Origin: a virus
Length of the DNA stretch: 40,729 bases
Reading direction: 5' to 3' (one strand)
Virus record (IMG/VR): IMGVR_UViG_3300031839_000724
Coordinates: 1 to 40,729 of that record
Below are positions 34,132 through 40,448 of this stretch, piece after piece. Position numbers and translations under genes: made by a program. The notes beneath the pieces were generated by a model that worked only from the letters and a program-made list of their open reading frames with translations, did no database searches and was not told the origin of the DNA. How positions within the stretch are numbered: position 1 is the stretch's first letter; every line of letters starts with the position of its first letter.

Positions 34132-36450
34132 TCCAAGGCCCGTGAACCGAGGATCACGAACCATACCCCCATTACGAAACGCAGAAATCCCCGTCTCCCG
34201 TAAGGCACGAAGAAAGTTTTCAGTAATCTCGAACCCCGGAACCTCGTGGTAAAAATAGTCGTCATCGTACCTGTCCCGACCAGCAATGGTTACATTGCCC
34301 AACTTCGGCATCTCTAAACCACTGTCCTTCTCTAACTTCGCTAAAATATTCTTAACACGACTCGGAACAATCTTATCATAATATTCCCGCTGACCAGACA
34401 AATCACCCATCGTCATATCATAAGCCATGTCCCCAGTGCCCAACGTGAAAAACTCCAAACCCTCGTTACTCGGTAAAGCAATCTGATCAAAAGCACTCTT
34501 AATCGCCATGTCCGTAACACGATTCGTCTTAAATAACTTCCCTAAACCAACATCCTCCGGAACCTGATACCCCGACTTATACTGAAGATCCGATAAAATA
34601 CTCGCAGCACGACGCTTCTTGAAACTAGGATTCAAACCATCAAACACTTTTGATAGTTCTTTCCGCGATGCAGCATCAATATCTGGAAAAACACTTAGTA
34701 CACCGTCTTGCTCAAAATACTTCTTCTTAACATCCGGTGATAACTGATCAAAAAACTCCAGCAATACATCACCACGAGCATCACCAACCGACTCCACACT
34801 GTTTAACGTCTCCAACATACCCGTCGGTAATGAATCCAAAACATTCCGAGCCTGTACCGCAGATCGAGAACGCTGCGTAATGTCCGACTGAATCTCCCCC
34901 AAATGAAACGATGAAGTACCCTCCAACCCACCATCCTTAGCCACAGGAAACACAGCAGAACGATAATGTACAACAGGAACCCCGCTCACCGAACCAAAAT
35001 GCTCGTCAGCACCCGGCAAACCCCGCGCACCATCATCAAAATTCTGGTTTAACGTTAATACCGTCTCCTGATAATCACTCCCGCCCGGAGTGAAATACTG
35101 AGGATAAGCAACCCGATCCCCCTTTAAAACATTCACAGCAACCGGATCTTCAACTAACTGATCAAAAACCTCATCCAAACTAACCCCGTCAGGAAAACGA
35201 TTGCGAAGATCCTTCGTCGCTAAACCACGAGCTTCCAACTCCGCGGGCTTTACACCACGGTTCTCCAACGTCTTCACAAACTGATCAACAGAACCAAACT
35301 TCTGTTTCGGAAAATTAGGCAAAACAGGGTCTAAACTATCCCGCAATACCGAATCCTCAAACAAACCAAACCGAAAACCCGTCCGATCAAAAGGATTTGT
35401 GTCACTAACATTTGCAAAAGGATCCAACGCACCACCCGGAGCAGTAGGCGGCGTATTGTTCTCCCGAGTAACACTCACCACAAAACCATAGTCCGGATTA
35501 AAATAATCATTAATAATCTCAGCTGAAACACCAGCATCTTCCGCTATCCGACGAGCCACCCTAACCCGGTCCTCAATGTCAATCGTCATTTCACCAAAAC
35601 GAGCGTCAGCCATACTCATGTCCGGAGAAAACGCCGAAAGTAAATCGTCCTCAAACTCACTAGCACCCATAATGTTGGGCAAACCATCCGTCCGCAACTG
35701 ACGCAATAACGGCTGTAATATATCCATGTCCACAAATCGAGTGCCCGTATCAACATCAGTCGCCGTCACCGGATCAATTCGAGTAGTAACGGCTAGCTCA
35801 ACCTGATTCTCGTCCGGTAAAAACTCTTCAGGACGTAAAACAACCTCCATAGTGGCCTCGTCAGGTCCAATAAACGGATCCATGCCAAACGAATCATCAA
35901 TAGGAGGTTCAAGATAATCTATCAACGCCATCTCTTCAGTTTGATCGGAACGATCAAATTCACGATTTAAATAATCGTAATAATCGTTTTCAATCTCATC
36001 AGGCATTTGATAGTCAGCTTCAGGAAATTCAAAAGGTGCAAGGGCCTCATCAACATCAACAGAAACATCAATCCGAGGCTCCTGCAAAGCCTGCTCCTGC
36101 AAAGCCAATAACTCATCTTCCGAATTAGCACGAGCCAACGCCTCCAACTGAGCCTCCGCATCAGGGCCCGGACTCAAACCAAACATCTCCATTAAAGCTG
36201 CCTTGGCTGGCTGCTTTAAAACTCGACCAGCACCCAAAGTTAAAGCAGGGATTAACGTCTCTAATCCAGCCTCGATCCGATCTTCTGGCTTCTCGCCCGC
36301 CGTGCCAATGCGCCCAGCCGCCTCCATACCACGACGAAGACCCGTCGTCGGAACCAAATTAGAAACGTCATCCGCTCCAACCGACTGAAACAACGGACGA
36401 AGGCCCGGGGGAATATATTGCGTGATCGGTAAAGAAAATCTATCGGCCAT
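34108..36450 (-). CDS. Polyvalent-type phage protein with EIQSD motif (780 aa)
   Basis: First gene of the late block. Start at the ATG at 36450, six bases after GAGAG; a TTG 12 bases earlier is less likely. Residues about 1-120 are helical, and about 125-260 very acidic. Around residues 480-545 YQETVLTLNQNF, HFGSVSGVPVVHYRSAVF and SFHLGEIQSDITQ follow. Near residue 695 comes GQREYYDKIVPSRVKNILAKL. I associate this order with domains of large phage polyvalent proteins thought to be injected with DNA; their biochemistry is unknown. It ends FRNGGMVRDPRFTGLGSLKREYL. Confidence 0.75.
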   Translation of the reverse strand: MADRFSLPITQYIPPGLRPLFQSVGADDVSNLVPTTGLRRGMEAAGRIGTAGEKPEDRIEAGLETLIPALTLGAGRVLKQPAKAALMEMFGLSPGPDAEAQLEALARANSEDELLALQEQALQEPRIDVSVDVDEALAPFEFPEADYQMPDEIENDYYDYLNREFDRSDQTEEMALIDYLEPPIDDSFGMDPFIGPDEATMEVVLRPEEFLPDENQVELAVTTRIDPVTATDVDTGTRFVDMDILQPLLRQLRTDGLPNIMGASEFEDDLLSAFSPDMSMADARFGEMTIDIEDRVRVARRIAEDAGVSAEIINDYFNPDYGFVVSVTRENNTPPTAPGGALDPFANVSDTNPFDRTGFRFGLFEDSVLRDSLDPVLPNFPKQKFGSVDQFVKTLENRGVKPAELEARGLATKDLRNRFPDGVSLDEVFDQLVEDPVAVNVLKGDRVAYPQYFTPGGSDYQETVLTLNQNFDDGARGLPGADEHFGSVSGVPVVHYRSAVFPVAKDGGLEGTSSFHLGEIQSDITQRSRSAVQARNVLDSLPTGMLETLNSVESVGDARGDVLLEFFDQLSPDVKKKYFEQDGVLSVFPDIDAASRKELSKVFDGLNPSFKKRRAASILSDLQYKSGYQVPEDVGLGKLFKTNRVTDMAIKSAFDQIALPSNEGLEFFTLGTGDMAYDMTMGDLSGQREYYDKIVPSRVKNILAKLEKDSGLEMPKLGNVTIAGRDRYDDDYFYHEVPGFEITENFLRALRETGISAFRNGGMVRDPRFTGLGSLKREYL

Positions 36451-36477
36451 CGGTTCTCTCAATAAAACTCAAATGAA

Positions 36478-36483
36478 ATTATA
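36478..36483 (-). promoter_or_regulatory. Possible -10 element of the late block
   Basis: On the minus strand TATAAT lies 28 bases before the first late ATG (36450), preceded by an AT-rich stretch (TTTTAAATTATTTCGGG) but no good -35 hexamer. It could be an activator-dependent promoter. Confidence 0.4.
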
Positions 36484-36690
36484 CCCGAAATAATTTAAAA
36501 GGGATAGGGGCCTCAAAGGCGGGATTCCCTATAGGGGGAAAACCCGAATGGAATTATTCTCGAATGAATTTACAAGACCAACATTATACAGACACCAGAC
36601 GCACCGCACCGCCCAAAACGGGGGGATGGGGGTCGCAAGAGTCCCGATCCGTGCACCCAGATTTGCCAAAGTAACCCCTAACAACGTAGA

Positions 36691-36722
36691 GTCGCCTGTT
36701 AACCTCGCAAGCTCGGGGCGAC
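36691..36722. repeat. Dispersed hairpin repeat, copy 1
   Basis: GTCGCC at 36691-36696 pairs with GGCGAC at 36717-36722. The 26 bases 36694-36719 are identical to 39415-39440. The stem of the other copy is GTTGCC/GGCAAC, so the outer base pair changed on both sides while pairing was kept. A pyrimidine-rich TCTTTTCTTCT tract adjoins the minus-strand side in both copies. Confidence 0.88.
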
Positions 36723-36724
36723 GA

Positions 36725-36753
36725 GAAGAAAAGACAACGGGCCTTCAGCCCGT
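36725..36753 (-). terminator. Candidate rho-independent terminator
   Basis: On the minus strand ACGGGC, loop TGAAG and GCCCGT form a perfect 6-bp stem (36737-36753), followed by TGTCTTTTCTTCTCG. It would end a minus-strand RNA begun within the noncoding region, upstream of the late block. Confidence 0.6.
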
Positions 36754-36797
36754 GCGGTATCCGAACCGCAATCGGCCAACGGCTATAGCCCCGTTGG
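36753..36797. other. Two adjacent perfect hairpins
   Basis: TGCGGT/ACCGCA (36753-36758 with 36765-36770) and CCAACGG/CCGTTGG (36776-36782 with 36791-36797). With the flanking terminator stem and repeat hairpin they make four stems in about 107 bases. I tested a tRNA reading (T-arm-like TGCGGTTCGGATACCGCA on the minus strand) and found no D arm or acceptor. Confidence 0.6.
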
Positions 36798-37038
36798 ATC
36801 AGGCACTTAGAAACAGAGGAACCGTACCGATATGCGCTCTGACCCGCGCCCGATCTATCTCCACTGTACGGCGATGGCGCACTGCGCCGGGAACATCCTT
36901 CAGATGTTCTCACGCCTTGTGCACATCGTCGTGCAGCGGAGCCTCTTGAGATCGGTCAGTCGGATCAGGTGCGCCAGCTATACACACACACATTTTGAAT
37001 GATACCTCTGGTGTGCCCTTCGTATTTATGCGTCGTCA

Positions 37039-37088
37039 ACCCCATCACGTTTATTGTGTCCTTGCGGACTCATTCTTTTTGATGGGGT
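37039..37088. other. Two-level RNA-like stem-loop
   Basis: ACCCCATCA (37039-37047) pairs perfectly with TGATGGGGT (37080-37088). Inside, GTCC (37058-37061) and GGAC (37066-37069) flank TTGC; read on the minus strand this is a GCAA tetraloop. The inner part (37051-37071) recurs at 39458-39477 with one base difference in length. Confidence 0.7.
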
Positions 37089-37274
37089 CGGAAGGTCACG
37101 GTGGACGTTAGGTCATTTGTATTGGACGTAACGTAACCTTGAGGCCCCAACAGATCTCTTTTGCTCTGGCGGACTTGCGGGCCGTAGTGTCCTCGTCCGG
37201 TGAGCAAATATGAGAGGTCAGTCTCAAGTTTACGAAACGTCAAATCCAAAGGACCTTACGTCAACCGGGACTAC

Positions 37275-37292
37275 CCGAGCGGGGGCGCTCGG
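37275..37292 (+). other. Perfect 7-bp hairpin
   Basis: CCGAGCG (37275-37281), loop GGGG, CGCTCGG (37286-37292), then CTTCCTTG. It could be a weak plus-strand terminator, but the T-run is poor. Confidence 0.55.
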
Positions 37293-37340
37293 CTTCCTTG
37301 ACCATTCCCTCAACCCAAACAGGAATCAACGGAAAAAAGA

Positions 37341-37392
37341 ATTCCGGGCAACCCTTCTCCAAGCGTGCTCCGGGCCGCCCGGAATCCTTTTT
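37341..37392 (+). terminator. Candidate terminator upstream of the small-gene operon
   Basis: ATTCCGGGC (37341-37349) pairs exactly with GCCCGGAAT (37377-37385), followed by CCTTTTTG. An alternative tighter stem is CCGGGC/GCCCGG near 37370-37382. It would end plus-strand transcription about 105 bases before the first small gene, implying a transcript that begins in the noncoding region. Confidence 0.6.
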
Positions 37393-37496
37393 GCATTTAA
37401 ACTCTGTTAGGGATCTCGGCGCGATAAATTCAAATTGCAAACCGTAGGCATCATCACAAATGTGTGGTGTGTAACTCAAATATAGGAAATATCAAC

Positions 37497-37928
37497 ATGG
37501 ATATCACAGTACTCAGATTGTCAGACGAAGTAAGCGAAATCAACCGGGCTCTGCGCCTCCTCAACTACGACTGGACAGACTTCGACTGTCAGATCCAAGG
37601 TGACGGGACAGGGTTCGACGCACAGCGCGTATGGTTCAAGCTCTACTATCGCGGGCTACCAACAGGCGACAGCAAGTCAGAAACATGGACGTTCAACTTC
37701 GACGGCCAGTACAACCTGCAAGACAACCTGCATCAAGTCACTGAAGCTATCTTGGACTTCATTCAGAACCTTCCAACAGGCGACACGCTCAAGCAGCAAC
37801 ACATGGTTCGACTCTTCGAACAAGGTGGTCGCCTAGCCGAAGAGCTCGGGATCGACGAGGATTTCATCAACCCGCTGGTCGGGATCATGGAAAAGTTGGC
37901 AACCAATGCCATCACTCATCGCAAGTAA
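37497..37928 (+). CDS. Hypothetical protein, first gene of plus-strand unit (143 aa)
   Basis: The ATG at 37497 lies nine bases after AGGAAA. The product is mixed alpha/beta and acidic: MDITVLRLSDEVSEINRALRLLNYDWTDFD, VWFKLYYRGLPTGDSKSETWTF and LFEQGGRLAEELGIDEDFINP. No known domain or membrane segment. Expressed separately from the late block, probably earlier in infection. The genes of this unit use C-rich third positions (GAC, AAC, ATC), unlike the late genes. Confidence 0.72.
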   Translation: MDITVLRLSDEVSEINRALRLLNYDWTDFDCQIQGDGTGFDAQRVWFKLYYRGLPTGDSKSETWTFNFDGQYNLQDNLHQVTEAILDFIQNLPTGDTLKQQHMVRLFEQGGRLAEELGIDEDFINPLVGIMEKLATNAITHRK

Positions 37929-37935
37929 TTCAACC

Positions 37936-37951
37936 GGGGGCTGCGGCCCCC
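37936..37951 (+). other. Intergenic hairpin in the small-gene unit
   Basis: GGGGGC and GCCCCC flank a TGCG loop in the 43-base gap before the second gene. No T-run follows. It may tune the amount of downstream message or protect an RNA end. Confidence 0.6.
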
Positions 37952-37971
37952 ACCAACCACAGGAGGCGCAC

Positions 37972-38301
37972 ATGCCACACAAACCACCCTTCAGATTCAT
38001 CTCAGATGCAGCACATGGCTGGCTCGAAGTGTCACGCAATGACCTAGCCGTCATCGGACTATCCGAAGCGGACTTCTCAGAGTTCAGCTACAAGCTCGGC
38101 GGGATGCTCTACCTCGAAGAAGATTGCGACGCAGCAACGTTCATCGGGACATACGAGGCAATCCACGGCCACACGCCGCGCTTCACCGAGCACGATCACG
38201 GTAACTGGTCGCGCATTCGTAGCTTCCAACGGATCGAGAATCCCCACTTCACTTGGGAAATCGACCAAGCACTTTCCACCATCCAAAACGAAGAGGTATA
38301 A
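37972..38301 (+). CDS. Conserved hypothetical protein, HGWLEV / YLEEDCDA type (109 aa)
   Basis: A perfect AGGAGG site precedes the ATG. FISDAAHGWLEVSRNDLAVIGL, then GMLYLEEDCDAATFIGTYEA, form a pattern I know from short hypothetical genes on phages and plasmids. The protein is small, acidic and soluble. It lies within a tight plus-strand unit of six genes; function unknown. Confidence 0.75.
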   Translation: MPHKPPFRFISDAAHGWLEVSRNDLAVIGLSEADFSEFSYKLGGMLYLEEDCDAATFIGTYEAIHGHTPRFTEHDHGNWSRIRSFQRIENPHFTWEIDQALSTIQNEEV

Positions 38302-38304
38302 CTC

Positions 38305-38604
38305 ATGGATAACCCAATCGACGCTTTCATCAACGCCATCGTGGACGGACTCAAGAAGCACGAAGGCTTCAAAGAGTTCATCAAAGAGCAAAGCAAGGAC
38401 AACGGGATCGACTACACCGAACTCAACGAGCGCTTCTGCGACCTGCTTCGGGACAACTCGTATGAAGTCAACGAGGTCGCACTCGAAGACTTCGACATCG
38501 ACAACTACAGTTCCGGAATCACTGACATCATCGACAGTCATATCGACGACAAGTTCATGTCAGATCGCATCAAGAGTCTGGAATGGGAGATCCAAGTAAA
38601 ATGA
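38305..38604 (+). CDS. Acidic hypothetical protein (99 aa)
   Basis: GAGGT eight bases before the ATG. Very acidic and helical: IDAFINAIVDGLKKHEGFKEFIKEQSKD, YTELNERFCDLLRD and VNEVALEDFDIDNYSSGITDII. Acidic proteins of this size are sometimes DNA mimics or inhibitors of host factors, but the sequence gives no specific support. The next ATG overlaps its TGA. Confidence 0.72.
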   Translation: MDNPIDAFINAIVDGLKKHEGFKEFIKEQSKDNGIDYTELNERFCDLLRDNSYEVNEVALEDFDIDNYSSGITDIIDSHIDDKFMSDRIKSLEWEIQVK

Positions 38605-38966
38605 GAAAAGAAACGTACAAAATTGCACATGCGTTTCTAACAGGGCGGCCCGCAAAGGCTGCCCGAACGCATACCGACGGACAAACAGTCTGGCTGCACA
38701 ACAACCGTATCGCATGGCGCAATAGAGACCATGACGTTTGCTTCACCCTAGCAGGGTGGCCCACCGTCACAACACGCGAGCGTATCAACGGACTGCTCAA
38801 CGTCTTCGGACAGTCCAGATGGGGCGTCACCCAGCGCAAGCACGAGCAGTACCTCACCTTCTACGACCACCTGTCAGGCGTAGAACATATGGAACCAATA
38901 GGCGACAACGAAGTAATCAGCTTCAACTGCCTGCAAACTTTCGAGAAGGAATACAAACTATGCTAA
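38601..38966 (+). CDS. Conserved hypothetical protein, TTRERINGLLN type (121 aa)
   Basis: ATGA overlap with the previous stop. AHAFLTGRPAKAARTHTDGQTVWLHNNRIAWR and FTLAGWPTVTTRERINGLLNVFG are recurrent in small phage genes of marine alphaproteobacterial viruses, as far as I recall, without a function. The first half is basic and beta-rich. Member of the same coupled unit. Confidence 0.74.
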   Translation: MRKETYKIAHAFLTGRPAKAARTHTDGQTVWLHNNRIAWRNRDHDVCFTLAGWPTVTTRERINGLLNVFGQSRWGVTQRKHEQYLTFYDHLSGVEHMEPIGDNEVISFNCLQTFEKEYKLC

Positions 38967-39130
38967 CTGAAATCGGACTATTTCGCACACCCGAAGACTG
39001 GGATGAAGTAATGCACTGGATCAACCTGCACAACCCAGAGGATCGAGCACACCTCGTTACCGCTGCCGCCATGACTTGGAACCTAGCGGCTAAACTCACC
39101 GACACACAGAAGGAAACGGAAGATGCCTAA
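38960..39130 (+). CDS. Short hypothetical protein (56 aa)
   Basis: The ATG at 38960 overlaps the TAA of the preceding gene, eight bases after AAGGA; a longer upstream frame is only a shadow. MLTEIGLFRTPEDWDEVMHWINLHNPEDRAHLVTAAAMTWNL is helical and amphipathic. Coupled to the next gene by a seven-base overlap. No family known. Confidence 0.72.
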   Translation: MLTEIGLFRTPEDWDEVMHWINLHNPEDRAHLVTAAAMTWNLAAKLTDTQKETEDA

Positions 39131-39344
39131 ACCAATGTGGGAATGGACACACGACGAGATCCGCGAATACTACGACAGCAACCCAGACATGACCATCCTG
39201 ACATACGCTGGGGCGTTGGGACTAACAGGAGGTGAGCTCAAGGATATCCTGATGACAGACGGTAGCGCCGTCGATAAGGAAGAAAAGGCCACCGCAGAAG
39301 CAATGTTCGAAACCGAAGCCAGAACAACGCGCAACTACTGGTAA
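39123..39344 (+). CDS. Short acidic hypothetical protein (73 aa)
   Basis: Last gene of the plus-strand unit, followed within ten bases by a perfect 11-bp stem. EWTHDEIREYYDSNPDMTILTYAGALGLTGGELKDILM looks like a small helical fold with helix-turn-helix character (MTILTYAGALGLTGGELKDIL), so a transcription regulator is possible but unproven. The C-terminus is acidic. Confidence 0.72.
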   Translation: MPKPMWEWTHDEIREYYDSNPDMTILTYAGALGLTGGELKDILMTDGSAVDKEEKATAEAMFETEARTTRNYW

Positions 39345-39352
39345 CTAACACC

Positions 39353-39389
39353 GAAGGATACCCGGCTCCTACGTCGCTGGGTATCCTTC
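39353..39389 (+). terminator. 11-bp stem at the end of the plus-strand unit
   Basis: GAAGGATACCC (39353-39363) pairs perfectly with GGGTATCCTTC (39379-39389) across a 15-base loop, just after the last stop codon. The following bases (TCATCAAAAAGTTTTAAAAGG) lack a strong T-run, so it may act as a 3' stabiliser or rho-assisted terminator. On the other strand CTTTTTGATGA does not directly follow the stem either. Confidence 0.65.
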
Positions 39390-39411
39390 TCATCAAAAAG
39401 TTTTAAAAGGA

Positions 39412-39443
39412 GTTGCCTGTTAACCTCGCAAGCTCGGGGCAAC
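39412..39443. repeat. Dispersed hairpin repeat, copy 2
   Basis: GTTGCC (39412-39417) pairs with GGCAAC (39438-39443). The core 39415-39440 is identical to 36694-36719. A neighbouring block (39458-39477, containing GTCC and GGAC arms) matches 37051-37071. So parts of the noncoding region at 36.7-37.1 kb are duplicated here between convergent units. Confidence 0.88.
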
Positions 39444-39486
39444 AAAGAAGAAAAGAGTTATTGTGTCCTTCGGACTCTCTATCCTA

Positions 39487-39518
39487 GTTCCCATCCCCGG
39501 CAAGCCCGGGCCGGGAAC
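39487..39518. terminator. Compound GC-rich stem between convergent units
   Basis: GTTCCC (39487-39492) pairs with GGGAAC (39513-39518). Inside, CCCGG (39496-39500) pairs with CCGGG (39506-39510) around CAAGC. Lying between two converging transcripts it could act on both, but U-runs are absent, so its mechanism is uncertain. Confidence 0.5.
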
Positions 39519-39529
39519 CCGCCGCGCCA

Positions 39530-39612
39530 GAGTCGCAAGGCTCAGGCGCGAGCCGCAAGGCATAATATCAGCGGCAGCAGAGCCGCAAGGCCTCGAATAG
39601 AGACGCAAGGTC
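39530..39612. repeat. Array of four CGCAAGG mini-hairpins
   Basis: CGCAAGG occurs at 39534, 39554, 39584 and 39604, offsets of 20, 30 and 20 bases. Each lies in short complementary arms (for example GAGTC-GCAA-GGCTC at 39530-39543, GCC-GCAA-GGC at 39552-39561 and 39582-39591), giving GNRA-type loops on the plus strand. The last two lie inside the 3' end of the nuclease gene. Confidence 0.75.
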
Positions 39613-39957
39613 CTCGAAACTCTGCCCCTCAGCCCCCTCAATCCCCTTTTCAAGGAGCTCGGGCCCCTTATCTCCCCCAAATAAATATATCCTCTTGGTA
39701 GAGAGGGCCTTTACCAAGTAAAAATTATTGCCCCCGCGAGCCCAATACGCCATATTCCACGCAATTTGATGCGGAGATATTTTTGGTTTGTTGTTTTTGA
39801 CTGCTTTGAGCTCCGCCCAAAAAGAAATACCATCCCAGATTGCATGAACATCCGGTACACCACCGCCATGCCTGTTTTCTATGCGGGTTGCGAAGCATTT
39901 TTCAGGCAGATTTTTCCTGATCGTGCTCCAAAAGTTGGACTCCGGTCCTCTGCTCAT
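39568..39957 (-). CDS. PD-(D/E)XK nuclease, Holliday-junction-resolvase-like (129 aa)
   Basis: Active-site order: E6 (PESNFW), GGGVPDVHAIWDG (D36), WAELKAVK (E49-L-K51) and Q64 in SPHQIAW. This is the PD-(D/E)XK core of small nucleases such as VRR-NUC and resolvase-like enzymes. The length is that of a minimal domain. The ATG overlaps the terminase small subunit by 56 bases in another frame, with AGGAT eight bases before it. It could trim or resolve branched phage DNA before packaging. The class is clear; substrate unknown. Confidence 0.83.
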   Translation of the reverse strand: MSRGPESNFWSTIRKNLPEKCFATRIENRHGGGVPDVHAIWDGISFWAELKAVKNNKPKISPHQIAWNMAYWARGGNNFYLVKALSTKRIYLFGGDKGPELLEKGIEGAEGQSFEDLASLFEALRLCCR

Positions 39958-40423
39958 CCGTTATATCCTCATATGATCCCTCGATTGTGAATGCTTGAGG
40001 GTATTTCTTTTGTAAATCCGACAGCCGAGCCACAATTTCATCGCGGGATAGCTGATCTATCTGGTTGATATTCTCTCGTCTATCCACAGTCAAACCACCC
40101 AGAGCCGAGCGAATTTTTTCTGCGTTGATGGCCGCTGAAAACTGGCCCGCGTCCTCCGCGCCTTCGGAAAGTTGTTTCAGCCGCTGAAGCTGTCCAATGG
40201 TTGTCACCCCGTAAAGCCGTTCTCGCTCCTCCCTGAGCTCCTTTATGTATTCGAGCACATGCGGATAGTCTCTGCCGTTTAACAGCACTGCTGCGCGCTC
40301 GTTTGCGAGATCAGCAGCATATCCTGCCTTCCTCGCGCATTCCGTATTCGAGTAGATCCCCTCGACAATGTGCCGAGCGAAAGTTTTCTGTCGATTTGTC
40401 AGTTTCTGGATTTTCCCAGCCAT
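39902..40423 (-). CDS. terS: Terminase small subunit (173 aa)
   Basis: The N-terminal helix-turn-helix LTNRQKTFARHIVEGIYSNTECARKAGYA, then ANERAAVLLNGRDYPHVLEYIKELREERERLYG, is the pattern of the Terminase_2 type small subunits that recognise packaging DNA. A helical oligomerisation region and an acidic disordered tail follow. A GGAGG site lies upstream, with a good promoter-like sequence about 30 bases before the ATG. It is far from the large subunit (29250-30716) and forms a separate short unit with a nuclease. Confidence 0.86.
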   Translation of the reverse strand: MAGKIQKLTNRQKTFARHIVEGIYSNTECARKAGYAADLANERAAVLLNGRDYPHVLEYIKELREERERLYGVTTIGQLQRLKQLSEGAEDAGQFSAAINAEKIRSALGGLTVDRRENINQIDQLSRDEIVARLSDLQKKYPQAFTIEGSYEDITDEQRTGVQLLEHDQEKSA

Positions 40424-40448
40424 TTAAAATCCTCCGTATATAAGCAGT

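Larger units (their letters stand above)
36451..37496. other. 1-kb noncoding structured region between divergent blocks
   Basis: The open frames here (for example 36548-36949 + and 36584-36913 -) lack ribosome sites and have compositions unlike proteins. Instead there are many perfect stems: 36691-36722, 36737-36753, 36753-36770, 36776-36797, 36876-36888, 36920-36935, 37039-37088, 37170-37199, 37275-37292 and 37341-37385. At least one candidate terminator points each way. The region probably holds promoters for both blocks and may encode structured RNA. Confidence 0.6.

Noticed and set aside
36750-36815. tRNA-like T-arm (TGCGGTTCGGATACCGCA on the minus strand)
   Set aside because: The loop has the wrong size, and no D arm, anticodon arm or acceptor stem can be paired around it.
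36548-36949. Open frames on both strands (133 aa plus, 109 aa minus) in the noncoding region
   Set aside because: No ribosome sites, composition rich in Arg/Thr/Ser/Pro unlike neighbours, and both run through several perfect hairpins and a dispersed noncoding repeat.
37261-37479. 72-aa minus-strand frame and 66-aa plus-strand frame near the small-gene unit
   Set aside because: TTG start without ribosome site for the first; both overlap terminator-like stems and have no recognisable protein pattern.
39530-39612. CRISPR-like array of short repeats
   Set aside because: Repeat cores are about 7 bases with 13-23-base gaps, far below CRISPR repeat and spacer sizes, and partly coding.
39420-39680. 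86-aa minus-strand frame over the nuclease end
   Set aside because: Out of frame with the nuclease, arginine-rich, and runs through the GC-rich stem and mini-hairpin array; no ribosome site.
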